DNA from: Calonectria ilicicola
Taxonomy: Eukaryota; Ascomycota; Sordariomycetes; Hypocreales; Nectriaceae
DNA length: 64,000 nt
Reading direction: 5' to 3'
Assembly (NCBI GenBank): GCA_020809705.1
Contig: CP085828.1
Coordinates: 3,658,001 to 3,722,000, forward strand
In this document: positions 11,017 through 23,413 of the stretch, one piece after another
How positions within the stretch are numbered: position 1 is the stretch's first letter
How the letters are laid out: every line of letters starts with the position of its first letter
The notes under the pieces: model-generated
The model's input: the letters and a program-made list of their open reading frames with translations, nothing else
What the model was told of the DNA's origin: nothing
The model's database searches: none
Position numbers and translations under genes: made by a program

Positions 11017-14000
11017 ATGCAACCTCTAAACCCCTTTCTAGCCGCCTTCTTCAAGAGCTCCCTCCCTGCTCAGTGCACCCCAGTTCGACATCATATATTG
11101 TTGGTTCCATCCACGGATGTTCTACTATCATTCCGCGAGACCGAGAGCGGCGCCACCCCGGCCGAGGTCATAGCTGGCGAGGACTTCCTCGCAAGCCATG
11201 TTCTCAAGATCCCTGGTCCGCCCAGCGTCGCGGGGAGCAAGGATGGCGCCCAGAACCTACGTGAGGTGAGGGGTAAGGCAAAGCAGTTTTCAACCCTCAA
11301 TGGGAAGAGTGTGGTTATCAAGGACGCGTTTGTCTACAGCAACAAAGGTACCGCCCCTCCTCAAATCTTCATTGTCATTGTGTCCCTCTAATCGACGCTT
11401 CTACTCCCAGGCTTCAAATCTCTAGCCCAGGCGCAAATCCTAAACGACATTGTCTGGTATCCCGACGTATTCGAACCGCGCCAATGGCTCCTTTATTTCA
11501 TATCGAAACCCCTGGTGGGCACCTGGGAAGAAATCAAGATTACGCCTGCCATCTTCGTACCGGGGGTGCGGAAGCGCAGGATTGCCGAGCAAAAGCAAAC
11601 AACGAACGGCGAGTCAACCGAGAGCGCAACTCCTCGAAAGAAGGACATCAAGAGCTTCCACGATCTCCTAAACAGCTTCCCTATGATTGCCCGACAAATG
11701 CAGCCTGGTCTAGAGAAGCTATTTCTTGAATTCACAAATGTCTTTCACAAGCCGCTACCTCCACCCCCATCAGCCGCCCATATCCCCGACCCGGAACCTG
11801 ATGGGCCCATCACAAGCGCCATGAAGAGAGCCCGGTCGAGTAGTGTGACAGCCAGGCCAGAGACCAGCGCTGGCGGACTTCCAGTGACGGAGAACTTTTA
11901 TGCCGAAGATGATGAAGATGTCATGAGGGCATCCCTTGAGACCGCTGTAACCGCTGCCATTGATCTGTTTCAGGGTGTCGACAAACAGCAATTATCATTA
12001 TTGGGTGCTACGACTGATTTAACTGGGCCTCTGGTTGAGAAGCTAATTGAGCGTTATGTTACCGAGAATGTTCATCACCTTCTCTGGCCCAGACTCAACA
12101 CTCTCAAGCGACCATACGATCTCGAACTCGAGGGTAAGATCAAGAAGATGCAATATGTGGATATCTCCCAACTGGGAATCGCAATTGATGGTGGATCCAA
12201 AGCCAAACATAATCTCATTATCCAACTTACTGCCGCTGTCGAAGAATTCAAGAGGATCACCAACGCGATATGTCCTCAGGTCATGTTAGACCTTCTACTT
12301 TCAACAATCAAGATCGTCTCGCAATTGACAGACACGTCCAAATCGCAATCTTTATCACCAGATTCCTCGTCAGAAAAACCCATCATGACTGTCAACGCTG
12401 ATACACTTGTTTCATTTTTACTATATGTTGTCATTCGATCGCAAGTTAGACAACTTCAGGCACGTTTAATCTACATAAGGAATTTTATATTTATAGATGA
12501 TGTGGATAGTGGAGAGCTAGGATATGCGCTCAGCACCTTTGAAGCAGTGCTAGCTTATCTGGTACTCGATTCCGCAGGACTTCGCCGTGCGAGTCGGAGA
12601 AACAAGGCGCTGTGGGAGGCGTCCAAAAGCGACAACCTGGAAAATCTCAAGAAAATCATAGAACCAGACTCCGCGGTGGAGGATGATGACTTGTCAGAAT
12701 CGCCAACTTCAAGCCGTCGAGAGTCGGTGGCCAAAAGCTTACAAAATGGCACTTCAAGAAGATCGTCAAAGTCTTCACTCTCTTTAACTCTTGGGGATCG
12801 GTTTTCTCATGGGTCAGGACTCGGTCATGTATTCCCCTTCCAGGCCGATGAGGAAGGAGAGATACCCGATTTTCCACTCCCTCTGCGGAGAGTCAAGAAG
12901 GTGGCCATGGACACTCGCAGTATATCTGATATGTCCGAGGTTTCTCTTCATTCACACACGAGCGTCGGCACCATTGGCAGTGCTCTGGAAGGTGACATTT
13001 CCATGGAGAGGCTTGCCCAAACCAATAATTCTCTTGGGGAATCAGTCCTAATGATGGCGATACAAAATGGACGAGTTGAGAACTTAAAGTATCTCCTCTC
13101 TTTTCCTGAATACTTCCCCGCTCGTCTTGTGCTTGAGGATATGAACAACGAAGATACCACATTACTGAGTGCCGCCATTCAGCTCAGTAATGCGGAGCTA
13201 ATTGACGGCATTTTAGACTTCATTGTTTCAAACACGACGGATACTCAATTGGCGAGGTACTTGGCGTATCAGGATGTATGGGGCCGCAGTGTAGGCCACT
13301 ACCTCTTTCATGCGCCGGACCTGATTGGCAAGATTGGTCGCCTTTTACCTTGGCGGCAAAGAGATAAGAACGGCCAGACTCCCCTATTCGCCCTCTGCAG
13401 GTCATACGACCATGGAAACTACCATGACATGGTTGAAGCTGGCTTAAATGTGGCCACGACATGTCAAGGCGACAGGCAACCCCTGCATCTAGACGAACAT
13501 GTTGACGGCAAAGGAAATACCTTATTGCATGTCATCAACGATGCAACCCTTGCATTGAAAATCTTGCAGTTCTGCGACGTGGACGTGAATGCGACAAACG
13601 ACAAGAGGTTTACCTCACTAATGGTGGCTAGCAAATACGGCAGATATGATATGGTTCGATCCCTCTTTGCAGACCCACGGGTAGACGTGGCAGCCAAGGA
13701 GATACGGGGACTCACTGCGGTCGAGTTGGCCAAGGACGATGATGTGCGGAACAAGATTGATGACCTCACCCTCTTCAGTATGCCTCCTGGACCAGATTCC
13801 CGCCTCACTGGGGTCGTCAGAGCTTTTTTCGTTGAAGACGCAACAGTGCGACTAGTCATCAAGTCAGCAGCGCCAACAGACCATGATAGCTACACAGTCA
13901 CGACGAGTCGTCGATCACTTTCCGATTTTGAGCACCTACCAAACCTTCTCGCCATAGAGAACCCAGCGTCATGGATCCCCTCACTTACCGACATGCGGTC

Positions 14001-15073
14001 ACCGTTCCAGATTCCGTCCAAGCCCTCACGGGCCATCTTAAGGGACATGCAAGCAAGGACCGATTGGTTTTTGAAAATCATGCTTATGCACCCCACATTT
14101 GCGACGCACGAGATGCTCTGGGAATTCTTCTTGGTACCTGAGGTGCAGCTCGAGACGATGGAAGAGCGAACACTTCTCAAGGCTGAGACGCGAGCAGAGA
14201 AAGTTAGAGACGAGTACGAGCCAGTAGAGGATGTGAGAGAGGTGGAGCAATTTGTCAATCATGCCCAGGAAATGATCCGAAGCGTCAACTACTCAACGAA
14301 GAGTGCCACGAGACGTGCCAACAACTTGGGCCTGGTGGTCGCAGGTAAGTATATGTAATGCATTGTTTCAACAGAGCCAAGACGCTGATTAGGGACGAAC
14401 AGACATGTATGATTCGTCGGTGCTGCTCCACCGAGCGGTGTCCACGCTTCCATTCCTTCCGGGTGCACACATTGATGCATTTGAGGCGTATGTCAGGGCC
14501 ATCATGCCAACACAGTCGAACGCACAGGGGATCCTTCACTCTACATTCCTGGCGCTCCAATCAACAGTACAAGCTCTCCTGGCATCGCTATCACGACCGC
14601 CATCCATTATATCACAGATGAGAGCAGCAAAGCGAGAAGCGGATCGTAATTCTAACACACTCAACCGGTCAAGATGGCCACTGGGGCTTCTTGATGACGC
14701 CAGGCAGCGAATATCAGATGAGAAAGAAGAGCGGGCACGCAAATCACGCGAAGAAGCAGAAAACCTTGCAAGGGAGCTTCGTTACACCCAGCAGACGGTG
14801 GCTGGTGAACTTGCAGGGTGGCAGGAGCTGCATGACAAGATGGGACGCCGAGCTATCCGTGAATTCGCTCGGGGGATGGTGGTCCAGGAACGGATGAAGC
14901 TAGAAGGGATGATGCGGGCACTGAGGAAAATCAGAGTAGCCAAGGAAGAGGGTGGAGTGGATGAGACGGGCAACGAAGTCAAGTCATCCGCCCCCTCGTC
15001 ACCAAGAAGGGAGGTGACAGAGGAAGAGCTGGCAGCGATGGATGAGACGGGGCGAGGGGGTGGGGATGTGTGA
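11017..15073 (+). CDS. VRL1: VPS9-domain, ankyrin and PX protein of the Vrl1 type
   Basis: Three exons: 11017-11347, 11411-14344 and 14403-15073. Introns are 63 and 58 bp, both phase 1 (GTACCG...CAG and GTAAGT...CAG). The product is 1311 residues. The VPS9 domain spans about residues 290-500; the catalytic pair seems to be D441 (in VNADTLV) and Y482 (in GELGYALSTFEA), 41 residues apart, as reported for Rabex-5. Ankyrin-like repeats follow at about 650-885 (GNTLLH, FTSLMVASKYGRYDMV), then a PX-like region at about 905-1010. The C-terminus is helical and charged (KEERARKSREEAENLA), as in BAR-type ends. VPS9 domains activate Rab5-class GTPases. This order matches yeast Vrl1, a component of the endosomal VINE coat complex. 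The PX and BAR parts are inferred from position and are less certain than VPS9. Confidence 0.87.
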
Positions 15074-18000
15074 CTAGGTGGCTAGTTGCAGCGTGTGGAA
15101 CACATGAACAACCATTTAGGAGAGGCGGCATGGGACGGCAAGAGTCAAGTTGCAACACCAAGGCAGACGCGTGATATGAAAGAGAGCGAGACGCGTCCCA
15201 GGGTGATGCAGCGATGGCGCGGGATGGCGTGGGTGAGGCCAGGATGAGGCGGACGCTCGTTGATCTGCATGCGGCCGTTTTCTCGTCCGGTCCGAGGGGC
15301 TGGGCTTGCTGAGGTTAGTGTAGTGGCATGGATGGGCATGATGGACCAATGGACGGATGGGCGGATGGATACCCCATGGATTTGTCACAGCATCTGGAGT
15401 CTTGAGATTTTACAGTTTGATAATTGAGGGACGAAGCCAGATGGCTTTGGCCCGCCCTGTTCGATTTTAGACGACAATTTTTGGCTTGTTCTCGACTGGA
15501 GCGGATTTCTGGAGTCCTCGGCTAGGGTACGACACCTCTCATAGAGACATTTTGATGACAACGATAAGTTTTGCGGGATTAGCGCTCACACCCAAATACA
15601 TAGAAGCTTCTTCTTTCTTTTCTTTTCTTTTCTTTTTTGGGGGTTTCTGATTCAGGACAGTGTCCTAGGGTGGGTGGCGGGATTCTCCGGAGCTTTCCGT
15701 GCAGCACAGGAGTTGGTTGAGAGAACCCAACAGTGTTACCTGCGGCGGTGATGATGTGGCGATGCAGATGCTGAGTATCAGGAGAGACAATTTAGCCTTG
15801 CTTCTGGGTCGAGAGGACCTCCTACATAAAACACGTATCAACAACTTTAACCCGAGACGCATCGAGGAGTCATAGTCAACCTCATCAATCTACTGAGAAG
15901 TCATTCGTGGACCAACAGCTTGGGATAGACTTGTCCCATGTGTTGTTAAACCCTTGCTCTGTTTCTCGTTTCTAGAGTCTGTGCTCAATCATCTCTTGAA
16001 TGCTCGATCCAACGGGAACAAATTCCCACCCCTCAAAAAAAATATTCTAGGTTGCATGCAGGTCTCTCCTCTGCAGTGACAGCAGCCCATGCAGCATGCA
16101 TCTCCAGCTACTTGAACACACAACCCGCTATTTTACTCCACTTCCCACGACTTTCGGGATTTCGCTCATGACTGCAACTACAACGCACACCATTGCCCAG
16201 GAATGATGACTCGCTTACAGTATTGTGCCCACCTCTCGTATATGTTGCAGATGTTGTGGCGCACATGAGAAAGAAAAAAAAAAGCCACGAGTTCGGTGAG
16301 CTCTCGATTCCGCCCACAGTCGGGCGAAGGTGGGTCACCGAAACAGATCCCTTGTCTGCCATCCGATACTGTGCAGGCATCGAACTGGGGAAAATCAGGG
16401 AAGAGTACTAAGGATGATCTCAAAGTACTCAGCTCTAGGGTATTCAATCGGCGCATGAGCCGAAGCCAAGAACCGGTTTACCTGATAACTACATTGTCAC
16501 ACCCACATCACAGGTGATATATCAATGGATTAAAAAAAAGAGACGGTGTGGTCAAAGATGGTTAAAGGTGCCACTTTTGAAGTACAACGTTGCTCCTAAG
16601 AAATGGTTCCAAAACTAGGAGCAACCTTTGGTCGGGTGTTTTAGGATGTGAGGCAGTGGGAGACCCGGGTGGGTGGGACAGGTCAGGACGACAGACGAGA
16701 CATACAGCAAGCCGAAATAGGAAATCCGGCAGGCTGTGAGCATGAAGCAAGCAAGATGGAGGTGACATGAGTGGCTTGAGTGAGTCAGTGGGAGAGAAAT
16801 GTTGAGGCTAGGGCATGTCAATGATGTGTCCTGACCCTGGCCACCGAGGTGAAACGAGGGCTAGAAACGAAAACGAAACGAACAGCCTTGAAGCAAAACA
16901 GCGTCCATGGAAGTCGACAACTGCCAGCAAAGCGTGTGGTCCGAGCGAAAGAGGTTTGGCGTATGGTACCACCGTAGTAACGCAACCGGACAGGGGCCCC
17001 GGAGCAGCAAGCCCACGGCAGATGGAGTCAAAGACTAGGAAACAAGCAGGGCAGGCTAGATGAAGAAACATGCAGAAGCCATGGGCCAGTCGTTTTCGGT
17101 AGCGAAGACTCATCGACGCGGAGGTGGAGTGGACGTGGTGGAGACGCGGATGTTCACGACTGGTCCGAGTGCTTGCACGCTGCCGATTGGCCAGACACCT
17201 CGTGCTCGACGTGGCCCGCGTCGCTGTAATCCTGGCGCGTGCTGGCTGGCGAATCAGCGCCCGGGGAACAAGGGTATGGCCAGTAACGGGACGCGCTGCT
17301 GGAAGCAAAGAAGAATTTTGGCGAGGAGAGGGAAAAAAAGAGGGGAACGAACGCTACGGGGGAGGCGGTGCACGAAGAAAAATTAATTAATTGATCAACG
17401 GGGTTGCTGGTGTCCAAGGGTCCCGGCAAAAAAGTAGGTGTAGAACAGGTGCATATGGGCAGAAACCGGATGTCAGTGGGCCGAGGACAATTTCTCTAGC
17501 CGCTGAAGTCTTTGGGGCAGTGGTGCGACGGGTCTCACGGGTGGGAAATTGTATCATTCATATAATTAAACGTCGGCTACCCTACAGAGCTGTGGGCGCT
17601 CCTCGCAGTATGATTTGCGTGTGGGCGCGGGCTGTGCAGCCGTTGTAAGCGCCCAGAGGGCAATAGACGCCCGCGGTTAGGTCCCTCGTGTGGCCGCGGT
17701 CCAGCAGCCAAGGGCCAGGGGCCGGGGTGTCGGGGTGAGCCCGGTTCAGTGTTCGCTCGCTGGAGCTGCCGTTGCCGTGCTTTGCCTTCTAATTTGCTCA
17801 TCTAGCGGGGGGCGGGTGAACCGGCGCTGGAGAGGGTAGCAGCAGAAGAAAAGTCGGACGGGCGCTTAAGCTCGAGCAGAGCAGATGAGGGTCATGGACA
17901 AGTGTAGTGCAGCGCAGCGCAGCATGCAGTTGCAGTAGGTGAAGCAGAAGCAGTCGAGGTGGAGAGGGGGGACAGCGTTGACCCCGAAAAGAGCGAAAAA

Positions 18001-19325
18001 AAAGAGCTCGGTAGCGTGCAACGAGTGGGATACGGGATATGGGATGGGAATAACGCGTCAGGGTCCCAAGAGAACGGTTCACGTCGTTCGCGAAGTTTTT
18101 GTCAAACCAACACGACCAACAACCGCGTCTGTCGTCGGTCGAGCGACGCTCACCGTGATGGTGGACAAGCGTGTCGAGATGCCCTCGTCCTTCTCCAAAC
18201 CAAGCCTAGAGGAGTAGGTCCCGACCTCCCCCGTACCCCTGCTAGGGTCGTTTGCGCATTGCCGTCATGTATCTAAAAATGAGTCATAGGCGCCGGGCCA
18301 TTCAGCGGCCGGCCTTGTGCATCAATCGACCCAAGCTCAGAAGACTGCTTGACAGGCGAGCAGGGGGCGGATAGACAGGGGTCAACCCCGTACCGTGTGG
18401 AGGAGGTGGGATGGTGGATCGGCGCACTGGCCATGGCATAGAGTGCTACGCGCTTACAGACAGTGCGCGTGCTGGAAAGCCTGGGCTGGGCGCGGGCCAA
18501 TCAGCGGGCCGCAGCCGGGACCTCGCAACTTACACCACCTATACGCACAACCCAAAATAGTACTCCACACTTCGACGACAGCTTCGTCCCCACCTGCAGA
18601 CCAACTTACAACCCACGAGCATGGATGTTTCGCGCGCGTGCGGGTACGTACATACGTGATGCGCAAGCGTCCGGGACAGAGACGGTCGACGTGGTCGTGG
18701 ACGTGGAGAAGGGCTCCTGCGCGCGCCCGGCGCGTCTCTCGCTGAGCTCGCTCAACCTGTTTCAGAGTTGGCTTTCGGGCGAGCTCGTCTTTCGTCGCAA
18801 CATGGGTCCCGACCTGCGGGTGGGCTCAGCGGCCCATCTCCAAGCCCGCAGTTGCGGCTCTCCACGGCCAATCCTTCTGAGCCGCCTGGAAGGATAAGAA
18901 GAAGGCCTCGCGCACCCCCGGCCTGGCCTTCTTTTTGTTCATCATCAGCCTGTCCTTTTCCAATCATCTCACCTTTCCCAAGGGCATTTCTTTATTGTTA
19001 TCCATCTCCTTTTGTTTAAACGCATTGAATTGATTAGACTGGATCTGGCATCTCGTCGTCGCATCTTCCCCTATAGCACTGCACAAACAATCTCCCTGTG
19101 TGGTTGACGACCTTTTTTTTTCGCAAATTTCAGAGCTTCACAGCCATTTGCCAACCGGATACAACATCGAAAAAGCAAACAGCCACTCGCAGCTGTTTAC
19201 CCCAGAGTTTCCTGTTCATTACTGTTCTCTACTATTGCTTTTGCTGGAGCTGGTCTCTTGCACCCCACCCCTCTTCAACGCCCCCATACAATTAATACCA
19301 CCACCGCCCCACAACAACCATCAAT
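15074..19325. promoter_or_regulatory. 4.2-kb non-coding region upstream of the 572-residue gene
   Basis: No gene is supported. Open frames here (for example 16808-17308 on the minus strand and 18463-18897 on the plus strand) have random composition and no family motif. A TTTTC repeat lies at 15610-15638. The stretch from 17,600 to 18,900 is GC-rich. From about 18,900 to 19,325 the plus strand is long and pyrimidine-rich, typical of a strong fungal promoter and long 5' UTR. A 9-bp inverted repeat (AAGAAGGCC at 18899-18907, GGCCTTCTT at 18925-18933, 17-nt loop) sits at the edge of that tract. Confidence 0.4.
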
Positions 19326-21110
19326 ATGTCTACGTAAGTTGTGCTTCAGATGTTTCGGCTCCTCAACCAAACCCACCATGGCTAACAACAATAATACAGT
19401 GTGGCAGTCGACATGCCTTTTGAGTTCACCTTCCCCTCGGCCTCTATTGAGCGCCCCAGCCCTCCTCCTGTTGCCATGAATTCATTGCCCTTTGATCACT
19501 CTATTCTCGAAATGGCTTACAACCACGCCGCCGGCAACATCTCGAGCCACTCTCGCTCTTCTTCAAAGGCCTCAATCTACTCGGCCGTTTCCACTGCAGA
19601 GTCCACAGCCGACTCGCTCTGCTCTCGTCTCACCACTCCTCCTCGTGCTTCTCCTCCCGTCCGCCACCACGGGCCTCTCCTCCTCCCCAAGATTCGCTCT
19701 CAGGACCAGAACATTGATGCTACTCCTTGCAACTACCGCATGACAACTCCTCCTGCGCCCAAGCCCTCTCGTCATGCCCGAAGCTACACTCTGGATTCTC
19801 TCCCCTACCAGTCGCATGCTGCTCCCGCCAATGTCAACATTTCTTTCTCCAGTGAGCCCGAGGAGATGCCCTCATCTCTCCTTGCCTCTCCTGCTGCTTT
19901 TGTCCGCGAGCACTCTGCGCCTTCTCACTCTCGCCGTGCCTCGAGCTGCAGCCTTGATGCCACTACTCTCGACCGCTATGGCTACCCTACCTACCGCCAG
20001 ATGCCCTCGTTTGTTCCCACTGCCACTCCCCAGCAGCAGCCCGACTATGGCTTCCAGACCTGCAACACCTACAGTCCCCGTGCTCCTTCTCCCCTCAGCA
20101 TGGCTGCTACTCCGGATCCCACTCCCAGCACCACTCTCTTGACGTTCCTCACAGCTCCCAACCCTGCTGCTTCTCTGGTCCGCACTATTTCTTTCCCTCA
20201 CCGAGACCCCAACACTAAGCACTTCTGGTGGGACGTTCGCAACATTCGCTCGTGGTCTTCTTTCAACGCTGCCACTGTTCTTTCTTTCCCTGGTGCTACT
20301 GCTCTCCTCACCACACCAGTTGCTGCTCCTCTTCTTCCTCAGCCTGGTTTTGCTTCCCGCCACCCTGAGACTGAGTCTGCCCTCCACTCCATCTATGCCT
20401 CTTACTATCTCCCCAAGCTCAACTCAGCTCTGGCTCTCTCCTCCACTCGACCTCTGCAGCTGTCTGTTCCCCCCAAGACACAAGGCATTAATGATCTCCT
20501 CTTTGTTGCCAACGGAGCTGGCGAGTCTACCACCGCTGCTGCCATGTTTGGTGGCAAGCCCACTGCTCGCATGGTTGGCCTTGTCCGTAGCTTCGACCGC
20601 TTCAACACTGGCATGCGCGTTGAGGGCAACATCAAGCGTGTAGAGTACCTCCGTGGTCTTGCTGCTATTCACCACGCCATGCGCGAGCACAGCTGCCGCT
20701 ACGGCTTCATTCTCACTGAGATTGAGCTTGTCCTTGTTCGCAACGGCACTGAGAACACCCCCTTCTTTGGTGACCTTGAGGTTACCTCAGTCCAGCTCGC
20801 CGCTGCTGCCCCCGAGGGCGATGCTTCTACATACCCCGCTGAGACTCCCCTGACTGCCTGCCTCGCCCTTTGGGGTCTCTGCCAGCTGGCTGGCGATGAG
20901 ACTCCCGTGGGCCAGGCTGCCTGGCGCGCTGAGATTGGTGCCCCTGCTGAGGGAACTCGCCGCAAGGCCCAGCCCCGTGACTCGTGGATGCCCCAGCCTC
21001 AGCTTGCTGAGAAGCGCGAGGCCAAGCGCAGCCGTGGCTGGGTTTGGCCCGAGGACGCCATTGGCCGCAAGGAGCTTGGCAAGCGAGGCGTGCGATATGG
21101 TGGTATCTGA
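19326..21110 (+). CDS. Conserved fungal protein of unknown function, Ser/Pro-rich N-terminus
   Basis: Two exons: a tiny first exon 19326-19333 (ATG TCT AC) and 19400-21110; the 66-bp intron runs GTAAGT...CAG with branch GCTAAC. The product is 572 residues. Residues 1 to about 250 are Ser/Pro/Thr/Ala-rich and probably disordered. The C-terminal half looks folded: KHFWWDVRNIRSW, then a helix-rich stretch, REHSCRYGFILTEIELVLVRNG, and a closing KRSRGWVWPEDAIGRKELGKRG. I do not recognise a catalytic motif, signal peptide or membrane helix. Codon use is very biased to C- and T-ending codons, unlike most neighbours here and like inositol oxygenase at 52400, which suggests high expression. The large upstream region and long pyrimidine-rich leader suggest a heavily regulated gene. 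No function is assigned. Confidence 0.85.
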
Positions 21111-21894
21111 TTTGATACTACTCTTATTTGTCTCTGTTTCGATAACGGGTTTCCTTTGTCTAGTTGACTCTTGTGCAAGCAATCATGTCACGATGACTTT
21201 GGTTGGCGTTTTATGACGATGGACACGACAATTATAAGATAGCGGAGGACAGGACATTTACGTGAAGATGGACAAACCTAACATCCTTGATGGATGAGAT
21301 GGACGGGATAGGAAAAAAGGACATGATGATGACAATATACTCAATGACTTGCATTTTACATTAATTCCCTTTATTAATAGCAATCTAAAAAGAAGAAACG
21401 AATCAAAAAAAGACTGTTGGCAGCGAAGCCGAATAAAAAACTTTAAATTCACTCATTTGGCCTTTGTTGGCGTCCATTTTATGCCTGTACCTCTATATGT
21501 AACAAAAAGCCATTATTCAAAATCATTTTATTGATTTGAATGATATTGTTTTACTGCGGAAAATATTCAACGAATGGATCAATTGGATAGTCCTGAAAGA
21601 AATATGAGAGGGCACAATCGTTCCAGGATTGTATGTGCCACGGTACTCACAAATCTACGTTAGTGGAAAATGTGGTGCTGTTGGTGCCCAAAGAGTTCAG
21701 AACGGCAGCGGGAATATGCTCACATGTCTCTATTGGCCATGTTGTGCAGACTTCACTCAAGTCACTTAATTGAATCTTAGGGGTACACAAAGAATTGACG
21801 TTAAATGATGTGTTAATTTCACCACATCGTCTCATTTTACGATTTTTTTTTGGCATCTATTGACATCAAACAAGGATTGGGTGAGATTAATTCT
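21111..21894. other. Convergent intergenic region
   Basis: Lies between the convergent 3' ends of the 572-residue gene and OLA1. It is AT-rich. It contains one small minus-strand reading frame (21647-21856, possibly spliced onward to about 21562), described in the findings. It is too weak to call a gene. Confidence 0.35.
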
Positions 21895-23413
21895 CTAACC
21901 CTTGGCAGCACCAGCCTTGAAGTGCACAATATCACCATCCTCCACAATGTATTCCTTGCCCTTAGTCATGACCTTACCCTTAGCCTTGACCTCGGACTCG
22001 TCGCCCAATTCCTTGAGCGTGTCGTAGGTAAAGACAAGGGCCTGGATGAAGGTCTTCTCGAAATCGGTGTGAATAACACCGGCGGCCTGAGGAGCCTTAG
22101 AACCGTTACGGAGAGTCCACTGTCGGACCTCATCAGGACCGACAGTGAAGAAGCTTCCTAGCTGCAAGGCTTTGCGCATCTGGAGAATACACTTGGGCAG
22201 AACCGATTCGGCGCCCACATTCTTCATCTCCTCCTTAGCCTCAGCCTCCTCCATTATAGCGAGGCGGGACTCGTATGCGACAGACAGGGGGATGAGAGGG
22301 TCACCCTGTGCGTTCTCCTTCATCCACTCGGCAACCTTGGGAAGGTACTTGTTCTTCTTTCGAATGAAATCCTTCTCAGACAAGTTGACGAGGTACACGG
22401 CGGGCTTGGCACTGAGGAGCATCAGAGGGTTGATGACCTCGATCTGAAAGAGCAAGTTAGCCAAAGCTCTAATCTTAATTCTTGAAAATCCATAATTGAA
22501 AAAAGAAGAATATGCTATCAGAGTAGGGTTTTTTTCTCATAACGTCTCTAAGCGTTGTATTAGGTGAGACGTTCGACGAGCTGGGTTAAGATTCAGGCCG
22601 ATGGGCCCTTTGTCATCATGTAAAGCATGTGCTGAAAGAAATAATGAAAAAAAAATTGCTTGCTTACCTCCTTGGGGCCCCAGGTGCCCTTGCGAATGTC
22701 CTTGCCATCCTTGAGCCAAGCAAGAATCTTCTCGATGGTCTCCTGTTCCTGACGAGCCTTCTTGAGCTCCAGACTCTGACCACCCATTCGGGTCTTCTTC
22801 TTCTGGTTCTCAAGAGCCTTCTCGACAAACTCAATGTCCTTTAGACGGAGTTCTTCGGCGATGATGTCGAGATCACGCGTCGGGTTGACATCACCCTCAA
22901 TGTGAATAATCTCAGCATCGTCAAAGCATCGGACGACCTGGAAGATGGCATCGACAGCACGAATGTGCGACAAGAAGGCGTTACCGAGACCAGCACCAGT
23001 GGAAGAGCCACGAGTAAGACCAGCAATATCGTAGATGGTCAAGTTGGCTGGGACGACCGACTTGGGCTTGTACTTCTCGACGAGCCAGTCGAAGCGGTCA
23101 TCGGGGACGATGACACGGGCTTCTTCGGGGTCGATGGTAGCATAAGGGAAGTTCTTTGAAGCTGTCAGCACCCCGAATCTAGGGCGGCGCGGTGGCGAGG
23201 GGGCTTCATACAGCTGGGTTACCAAGGGTGGACTTGGTAATGGCCTGGAAGAGGGTGGATTTGCCGACGTTGGCCAAGCCGACCTGTGAGGGATTAGCAA
23301 AACTGGCATGGTAGGTTCAGAGAGTGATGGCTACATACAATACCACTCTTCAGGTTGTTACCGGGCCGGCCCAGTGGGATCTTCTCCTCGACGACAGCCT
23401 TCTTGGGAGGCAT
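21895..23413 (-). CDS. OLA1: Obg-like ATPase 1 (YchF/OLA1)
   Basis: Four exons on the minus strand: 23413-23339, 23283-23212, 23153-22668 and 22443-21895. Introns are 55, 58 and 224 bp, all phase 0, the last with branch GCTAAC. The product is 393 residues, matching OLA1 (about 395). Motifs: P-loop NVGKST at 30-35, switch [10 protein letters not shown], and NLSE at 231-234 in place of the NKxD G4 motif. This is the hallmark of YchF/OLA1 and explains its ATP over GTP preference. A C-terminal TGS domain follows ([17 protein letters not shown]). It is a cytosolic P-loop ATPase linked to ribosomes and stress responses. The N-terminus [20 protein letters not shown] is the usual eukaryotic start. 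The in-phase introns make the join unambiguous. Confidence 0.95.

Noticed and set aside
16808..17308. 166-codon minus-strand open frame
   Set aside because: Random composition, no motif, no splice structure; a chance frame in GC-rich DNA.
19492..21216. Several 80-170-codon frames on both strands inside the 572-residue gene
   Set aside because: All overlap the real gene in other frames and have the low-complexity Ser/Leu/Pro composition produced by its codon bias.
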